DNA from: a virus
IMG/VR virus record: IMGVR_UViG_3300031857_001327
Location: 1-24,406 of that record
Length of the DNA: 24,406 bases
Direction: 5' to 3' (one strand)
Within the stretch, counting starts at the first letter, position 1. Every line of letters starts with the position of its first letter. Of this stretch, positions 20,348 to 24,406 are shown in pieces. Below the pieces are notes generated by a model that was not told where the DNA came from, did no database searches, and saw only the letters and a program-made list of their open reading frames with translations. Position numbers and translations under genes: made by a program.

Positions 20348-21618
20348 TGACTAACATACAACAATTCAACTTCGCAAAATATCAACCAACGGAAGCAATT
20401 GAAAAAGAGAATCGCGCAGGTTGGATTGACTACGGTGATAACAATTTATATCCGCAATACTTAATTAATCTTTATCACAATTCACCAATACACAATGCGT
20501 TGGTGAATTCGATTTCGTTTATGATTGCTGGTAAAGGTACTGATACGATTCTTGATAATGCGTTAGATGGAATTGCATTCGATTTAAAATTGCAAGGTCA
20601 ATTTGTTGCTGAAATTATATGGTCATTAGATGGTACACGCGTTGCGCAAATCAATCACTTGCCTTTCGAGAATTGCAGACTTGCATACGATAAAGAATGT
20701 GAAGAAGTAAATGGTATTTGGTATTCGTACGATTGGAGTAACACGCGCAGTAAAAAAGGTAAACCATATTTCATTCCTTTGTTTGATCCATCGTGCGCAA
20801 AAGAATATCCACGTCAAGTAATTTATGACCATTCGATGTGTGCTGGTTCTATGTACTATGCTAAACCCGATTATTATGGTTCTTTGAATTACATCGAGTT
20901 ATCATATCAGATGGGAATGTATCACGTGAATAACATTATGAATGGATTATTCCCATCGTTCATAATTAACTTCTTGAATGGCATACCACAAAAAGAAGAA
21001 CGCGAACAAATACGTAGAGAATGGGAAGCAAGATTGAGCGGTGCGAGTAATGCAGGTAAGTTCTTGATGACATTCAATGAAGACCCTGCACGTGCGCCAC
21101 AAATAGAGCCATTTCCAATATCTGATGCGGATAAACAATATCAATTTTTGAGTGAAGAAACTGCGAAGCAAATTATGATTGGCCATCGTATCACATCACC
21201 TTTACTTTTTGGTATTCGTGATAATGGTGGATTTGGTAGTAACAAAGATGAAATGGTTGTTGCGTTGGATATCTTCAACCATCAAGTGATTCAACCATAT
21301 CAAAGATTAATTACTGATGTGTTCACACCAATCATTGGTGATATTGAAATTGCATTGAATTCACCTTTTGAAATTGTTGAAACTGCATTACCAACTGAAT
21401 CAATTGTTATTGATACACCAGTTGACCAACCAACAACAACTGATGTAACAGCAGAAGTAAAGGTATCTGATGTGACATACAACGGTGCACAAATTGCATC
21501 AGCAATTGACATTGTTTCAAAAGTAAAAGAAGGAATTTTAACGCAAGAACAAGCGATTGTTTTCTTGGTGCAGTTCTTACAGGTTGATGTTGAAGTTGCA
21601 ATCAAAAAAAAAAAGTAA
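20347..21618 (+). CDS. Portal protein, 423 aa (zero frame)
   Basis: This protein would form the ring at the capsid vertex through which DNA is packaged and ejected. It has the N-terminal WIDYGDNNLYPQYLINLYHN and SPIHNALVNSISFMIAGKG, typical of phage portals of this group. Helical stem-like segments follow (SYQMGMYHVNNIMNG), then KEEREQIRREWEARLSG and GKFLMTFNED, and a clip/crown part containing GHRITSPLLFGIRDN. The zero-frame product ends at an A11 tract (…IKKKK). A minus-1 shift at A_AAA_AAG (21609-21615) would extend it by 213 residues, so 423 residues may be the shorter form. It starts at TAATG overlapping the upstream gene. Confidence 0.8.
   Translation: MTNIQQFNFAKYQPTEAIEKENRAGWIDYGDNNLYPQYLINLYHNSPIHNALVNSISFMIAGKGTDTILDNALDGIAFDLKLQGQFVAEIIWSLDGTRVAQINHLPFENCRLAYDKECEEVNGIWYSYDWSNTRSKKGKPYFIPLFDPSCAKEYPRQVIYDHSMCAGSMYYAKPDYYGSLNYIELSYQMGMYHVNNIMNGLFPSFIINFLNGIPQKEEREQIRREWEARLSGASNAGKFLMTFNEDPARAPQIEPFPISDADKQYQFLSEETAKQIMIGHRITSPLLFGIRDNGGFGSNKDEMVVALDIFNHQVIQPYQRLITDVFTPIIGDIEIALNSPFEIVETALPTESIVIDTPVDQPTTTDVTAEVKVSDVTYNGAQIASAIDIVSKVKEGILTQEQAIVFLVQFLQVDVEVAIKKKK
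21609..21615 (+). other. Candidate minus-1 frameshift / slippage site (A_AAA_AAG) at portal end
   Basis: Eleven A residues (21604-21614) end in AAG and then the zero-frame TAA. The heptamer A_AAA_AAG is in phase, the same one used in E. coli dnaX. AATCAG (21628-21633) can pair with CTGATT (21642-21647) just downstream. Adding one A by polymerase slippage would give the same fusion. A homopolymer sequencing error is the main alternative. Confidence 0.65.
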
Positions 21619-22256
21619 AGAAAAATAAATCAGAACCAAAACTGATTAATGGTGTACCTGCGCACATTAGTGAAGAAGATTCTAATGCGTGGTTAAAACA
21701 CCTTGCTGATAAAGCCGAATACGTTGATGAAGAAGAATGGGAATGCATATCAGATGAAGAAGTAACAGACCCACACAACGAAGAAGCGTATCGAAAAGAA
21801 TATATGTCATTGCGTTCATATGCAAAGCCGAATGAACGTTCGGATGAAACAGATAAAGGTCTTTATAAAATTCGGTATTACTATTCAAAGAATTTAACGT
21901 GGCGCGATGGCGAAATGGTAACGCGTGAGTTTTGTCGCGAGATGGTTGCACTTTCAAAAGCAGGTGCAGTTTATCGTTATGAAGACATCATTGCAATGGA
22001 AGGCGAGAATGAGAAGTTCGCACCAGCAGGGTCGAATGGGTATTCGGTCTGGCATTGGAAAGGCGGTTGCTATTGTCACCATAAGTTCTTTCGTAAGATA
22101 TATTTCAGAAAAAGAAAAGGTGGTCAATTCTTACCGAACAAAGGTCTTGCAAATGATTCAGTTGTAAAAGATAACGTTGATAGTTTAAAACCAAAAGGTG
22201 TTGAAGCAATTCGACCAATTGACACACCATCACGTGGTTCACTTAAATACAAATAA
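21615..22256 (+). CDS. Portal extension / head morphogenesis-like domain (minus-1 frame)
   Basis: The minus-1 frame after the portal A11 tract is open for 213 residues. The first 63 codons (SEPKLINGVPAHISEEDS, then WLKHLADKAEYVDEEEWE) read like coding sequence but contain no ATG, GTG or TTG, so translation is most easily explained by frameshift from the portal. If not, a product from ATG 21804 (150 residues) remains. The domain has TREFCREMVALSKAGAVYR, then W-KGGCYCHHKFF, a Cys/His pattern resembling C-terminal modules of phage head morphogenesis (Mu gpF-like) proteins; the resemblance is from memory. The fused product would be about 636 residues. Confidence 0.65.
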   Translation, partial: VKKNKSEPKLINGVPAHISEEDSNAWLKHLADKAEYVDEEEWECISDEEVTDPHNEEAYRKEYMSLRSYAKPNERSDETDKGLYKIRYYYSKNLTWRDGEMVTREFCREMVALSKAGAVYRYEDIIAMEGENEKFAPAGSNGYSVWHWKGGCYCHHKFFRKIYFRKRKGGQFLPNKGLANDSVVKDNVDSLKPKGVEAIRPIDTPSRGSLKYK

Positions 22257-22267
22257 AAAAAATTAAT

Positions 22268-22846
22268 ATGGCACTACAACCAGAAGTTCTTTTAGTTGAC
22301 GAAAACTATATCAAAAAATACACGTGGGTAAATGGTTCAGTTGATCCATTGCTTATGTACCCTGCAATTTATTTAGCGCAAGATGAACACTTGCAACAAT
22401 ATCTCGGAACAGATTTATATAACAAGATAAAAAGTGATGTTGCAAATAATACAATTAGTGGTAATTACTTGACGTTGCTCGATAACTGGGTGCGTAGAAT
22501 GGTGTGTTGGTGGGCAATGTATGAAATGCTTCCGCACTTGTATATGAAAACAGATAATGGTTCATTGGTTATTCGCACAAGTGAAGATTCACAACCAATT
22601 ACACAAGACGATTTGCAGAATTATCGTGAGCAGTCAAGACAAAAAGCGATGTTCTACACAGCACGTATGGTTGATTATTTGTGTGATAACACTTCGTTGT
22701 TTCCAGAGTATTCAACGAACACGCAGAATCAATTGTATTCAGATACTGATGTGTACCCATCTAACAATTTTGAGATATCAATGGGAAGTGATAGATATGT
22801 GAAAGGTCAGTACAAGCGTGGTTGGTTAGATTCTTATTTTCAATAA
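22268..22846 (+). CDS. Head-tail connector-like protein (DUF6712 type), 192 aa
   Basis: This 192-residue protein is mostly helical and begins VLLVDENYIKKYTWVNG, then DPLLMYPAIYLAQDEHLQ and YLGTDLYNKIKSDV, like the connector proteins (DUF6712-like or gp6-like) that sit beneath the portal in Bacteroidota phages. A basic, Trp-rich segment follows (WVRRMVCWWAMYEMLP). The tail is acidic and aromatic and ends in GWLDSYFQ. It lies directly downstream of the portal and starts in the A-rich context AAAATTAATATGGC. The connector role fits both sequence and position. Confidence 0.6.
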   Translation: MALQPEVLLVDENYIKKYTWVNGSVDPLLMYPAIYLAQDEHLQQYLGTDLYNKIKSDVANNTISGNYLTLLDNWVRRMVCWWAMYEMLPHLYMKTDNGSLVIRTSEDSQPITQDDLQNYREQSRQKAMFYTARMVDYLCDNTSLFPEYSTNTQNQLYSDTDVYPSNNFEISMGSDRYVKGQYKRGWLDSYFQ

Positions 22847-22852
22847 ATAAAT

Positions 22853-22975
22853 ATGTCAAGGGGAAGAAAAAAAGATTTAGAAAAACAACAAGTGTACTTT
22901 GAAAAATTAAAGAAGTACATCAAGAAAAAAGAACAACAAGTAAAACGATTGCAAAATGGTCAAGCCAACAATTAA
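22853..22975 (+). CDS. Small basic coiled-coil protein, 40 aa
   Basis: This tiny gene encodes a 40-residue lysine/glutamine-rich peptide beginning MSRGRKKDLEKQQVYF and continuing with a helix KYIKKKEQQVKRLQNG, an amphipathic coiled coil without any hydrophobic membrane segment. It lies six bases after the connector gene, with AATAAATAAATATG as leader, and overlaps the next gene by 20 bases. I do not recognise it. Confidence 0.5.
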   Translation: MSRGRKKDLEKQQVYFEKLKKYIKKKEQQVKRLQNGQANN

Positions 22976-23507
22976 ACAATTACAAGACGAATTCGCTAAA
23001 CACAAATATGATTTCGCAATGAAATTTCATTTGGTTGGAATACGTTCACGCGCTAATGTTCCAAACCGATTTGATGATTTAGTTGGTGTGATTAAAGACG
23101 ATGAAGTGTATTGGTTTACTGCAACAACAAATGCAGGTCGACATTGGTTATTGAATCTGATGAATCCAAAAGGTACTGCGATGGTTGTACCTAATCAGTA
23201 CAAAAATTCGTGGGTGTTAGGATATCATAAAGGGCAATACAGAGCATTAACGCAATACGCACCAATTGATGTTTATCGCGATTCAAATAAGAACGAAATA
23301 GCAGAAGTAACAACCAATATTGAGCGTGGTATTTTTGGAATCAATATTCATCGCGCAAATCCAAATGCAATTAGTACACTTGTTGAAAAATGGAGTGCAG
23401 GTTGTCAAGTGTTGAATAACCCACAAGAATTTGCACAACTGATTTCGATGTGCGAAGCAAGTGGTCATAAATTTTTCACGTATACTTTATTCAATGAATG
23501 GTTATGA
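22956..23507 (+). CDS. Putative endolysin / peptidoglycan-active enzyme, 183 aa
   Basis: This 183-residue protein lies immediately upstream of two small membrane-segment genes, the classic place for an endolysin. It has no signal peptide. It contains GRHWLLNLMNPKGTAMVV, then FGINIHRANP with His132, and WSAGCQV with Ser147 and Cys150. The 'IHRA... SAGCQV' pattern is reminiscent of the His and Cys motifs of L,D-transpeptidase-like or related murein enzymes and is typical of lysis-region proteins of Bacteroidota phages. Which bond it cuts cannot be read here. Its stop overlaps the next start in ATGA. Confidence 0.5.
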   Translation: MVKPTIKQLQDEFAKHKYDFAMKFHLVGIRSRANVPNRFDDLVGVIKDDEVYWFTATTNAGRHWLLNLMNPKGTAMVVPNQYKNSWVLGYHKGQYRALTQYAPIDVYRDSNKNEIAEVTTNIERGIFGINIHRANPNAISTLVEKWSAGCQVLNNPQEFAQLISMCEASGHKFFTYTLFNEWL

Positions 23508-23752
23508 GCCACGAAAACGAAACGCATTTGATACATGAAGAAATACAATTGCTGAATCGCAAAATTGATAGAGTGTTATTAACGTTAATCGGTGACGATG
23601 AAATGTTACAAGAAGGATTGGTGAAGAAAGTTGAGCGTCACGAACGTTATATTCAAAATCAAAGATTGCAAGTTGCGAAGTTTACTGGCATTGCAACCGG
23701 TATGGGCATCGTTGGTGGTTTCATTGTTGAATTGCTGATGAAGTTATTATGA
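23504..23752 (+). CDS. Coiled-coil / transmembrane lysis-region protein, 82 aa
   Basis: An N-terminal charged helix (EEIQLLNRKIDRVLLTLIG) is followed by an amphipathic segment (KKVERHERYIQNQRLQVA) and one C-terminal hydrophobic helix (FTGIATGMGIVGGFIVELLM). This order, coiled coil then a single membrane span, resembles XhlA-like holin-accessory proteins. It probably helps the holin gene downstream to release the endolysin. I chose ATG 23504, which overlaps the endolysin TGA as ATGA; ATG 23498 would add two residues. It ends in ATGA overlap with the holin gene. Confidence 0.6.
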   Translation: MSHENETHLIHEEIQLLNRKIDRVLLTLIGDDEMLQEGLVKKVERHERYIQNQRLQVAKFTGIATGMGIVGGFIVELLMKLL

Positions 23753-24012
23753 AGGAATGGATTAACAATTTATTTAGTTATTCAAAAAGTGTTAGCAGTA
23801 AAAGAGTTACTGCTATTTTTATTGTAATTAATTTGATTGTATTAGCATACGTTGGAACATTCACCAGTTACATCGCACCACAATTTATGTATGATGCATT
23901 AGCAATTGTTGCAGGTGGTGTTTTAAGTACAACCGTTGTTGAAGCATTCACAAATAAAACGAATGGGACATCCAAAAACACAAGCGCATCTAATGGCGAA
24001 GAAAGTGTGTGA
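23749..24012 (+). CDS. Holin-like small membrane protein, 87 aa
   Basis: This 87-residue protein has two hydrophobic helices, at about 20-41 (VTAIFIVINLIVLAYVGTF) and about 49-66 (DALAIVAGGVLSTTVVEA), separated by a short polar turn. An amphipathic start and a polar Asn/Ser/Thr-rich tail follow. Small two-span proteins next to an endolysin are the usual holins, which make holes in the inner membrane at a set time. Its 3' end overlaps the next gene. Confidence 0.65.
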   Translation: MKEWINNLFSYSKSVSSKRVTAIFIVINLIVLAYVGTFTSYIAPQFMYDALAIVAGGVLSTTVVEAFTNKTNGTSKNTSASNGEESV

Positions 24013-24406
24013 GCAGTTTGCAAACACACCATCACTAACACTTGCTAAAAAACTATTTGCAGAACACCCCGAAGTTTACACAGATGTTGAACACGCACGT
24101 TCACACATAAGAAAACTACGTGGTAAGACTGGCGTTGCGAATAGAAATAAAACAAAAGATAAAGCATTGTTTGAAGACAAACCACGCGCGTTAAATCCAT
24201 TCAAATTACCAAAATCATACGCGAAGAAACGTCAACACATTGATGTGAAAGGTTCAAAGATTCTTGTACTATCTGATGTACATATTCCATATCACGATAT
24301 CGAAGCGTTAACACTTGCCATTGATACTGGTATACAAGAACAATGTGACACAATTATTTTAAATGGCGATGCGCTCGATTGCCATATGATTAGTGACTTC
24401 GTGAAA
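23963..24406 (+). CDS. Calcineurin-like metallophosphoesterase, partial (runs off right edge)
   Basis: The frame from ATG 23963 stays open to the window end (148 codons seen). The N-terminal region (about 1-95) contains SLTLAKKLFAEHPEVYTD and HARSHIRKLRGKTG, a segment found upstream of phage phosphoesterase domains. The domain itself begins at about residue 100: ILVLSDVHIPYHD is motif I (D-x-H) and TIILNGDALDCHM is motif II (G-D-x-x-D) of the metallophosphoesterase superfamily. It may hydrolyse nucleotides or nucleic acid ends; the substrate is not visible. The start overlaps the holin gene by 50 bases; ATG 23993 is an alternative with 20 bases of overlap. Confidence 0.75.
   Translation, partial: MGHPKTQAHLMAKKVCEQFANTPSLTLAKKLFAEHPEVYTDVEHARSHIRKLRGKTGVANRNKTKDKALFEDKPRALNPFKLPKSYAKKRQHIDVKGSKILVLSDVHIPYHDIEALTLAIDTGIQEQCDTIILNGDALDCHMISDFVK

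Noticed and set aside
21925-22167. Plus-strand open frame of 80 codons inside the portal extension
   Set aside because: It is in another frame over a stretch with clear protein-like sequence in the extension frame, and its residues look like a shadow.
22557-22802. Plus-strand open frame of 81 codons inside the connector gene
   Set aside because: It overlaps the connector frame entirely, and the composition (many Cys, Ile and Gln) is that of an out-of-frame reading.
1-24406. tRNA genes, CRISPR arrays, insertion sequences or an integrase
   Set aside because: I saw no cloverleaf-like sequence, no spaced direct repeats, no transposase or recombinase motifs and no terminal inverted repeats.

Overview
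This window is a stretch of a tailed double-stranded DNA phage (or prophage) genome whose host is most likely a member of the Bacteroidota. The reasons are: AT-rich DNA, tightly packed genes mostly joined by ATGA or TAATG overlaps, A-rich leaders in place of Shine-Dalgarno sequences, one clear TTTG-N19-TANNTTTG promoter (the Bacteroidota sigma-A type), and structural proteins that look like those of Bacteroidota siphoviruses. No integrase, tRNA gene, CRISPR array or insertion sequence was seen. No sheath gene was recognised, and the tape measure is 617 residues, so a siphovirus with a tail of roughly 90 nm is the simplest reading.

Positions 1-2331 form a leftward early-type operon of small genes. 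They include an SSB-like protein with a DIPF tail, a 40-residue membrane protein and several unknowns. The operon is driven from a divergent control region at about 2340-2450. To the right of that region lie a VRR-NUC nuclease, a small sigma-70-like factor started with TTG, and a cysteine-rich putative zinc protein. A 414-base non-coding gap (3747-4160) follows. It holds a terminator-like hairpin and a perfect 27-base polypyrimidine mirror repeat capable in principle of forming H-DNA.

Positions 4161-6267 carry three translationally coupled genes: a ParB-like domain protein, a TET-associated glycosyltransferase and a TET/JBP-family 2-oxoglutarate/Fe(II) dioxygenase. Together they look like a DNA base hypermodification cassette, in which a base would be oxidised and then glycosylated. 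No cytosine-5 methyltransferase is visible nearby, so the base that is modified is not settled.

Positions 6289-17663 hold small unknowns and then the tail module: a tail assembly chaperone with a T9 minus-1 frameshift site, a tail completion protein, a fibre, a neck protein, two large tail proteins and the tape measure. An XkdF-like prohead protease and a small acidic protein follow, and a strong terminator closes the module at about 17664-17698. Positions 17795-22846 are the head module: scaffold, major capsid protein, a probable tail tube, a small structural protein, portal and head-tail connector. The portal ends on an A11 tract where a minus-1 shift would add 213 residues. Positions 22853-24406 hold a likely lysis group (putative endolysin, coiled-coil/TM protein, holin-like protein) and the start of a metallophosphoesterase. 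The large terminase is not in the window.

The most notable items are the ParB/glycosyltransferase/TET cassette, the mirror repeat just upstream of it, and the two apparent programmed frameshifts (tail chaperone and portal).
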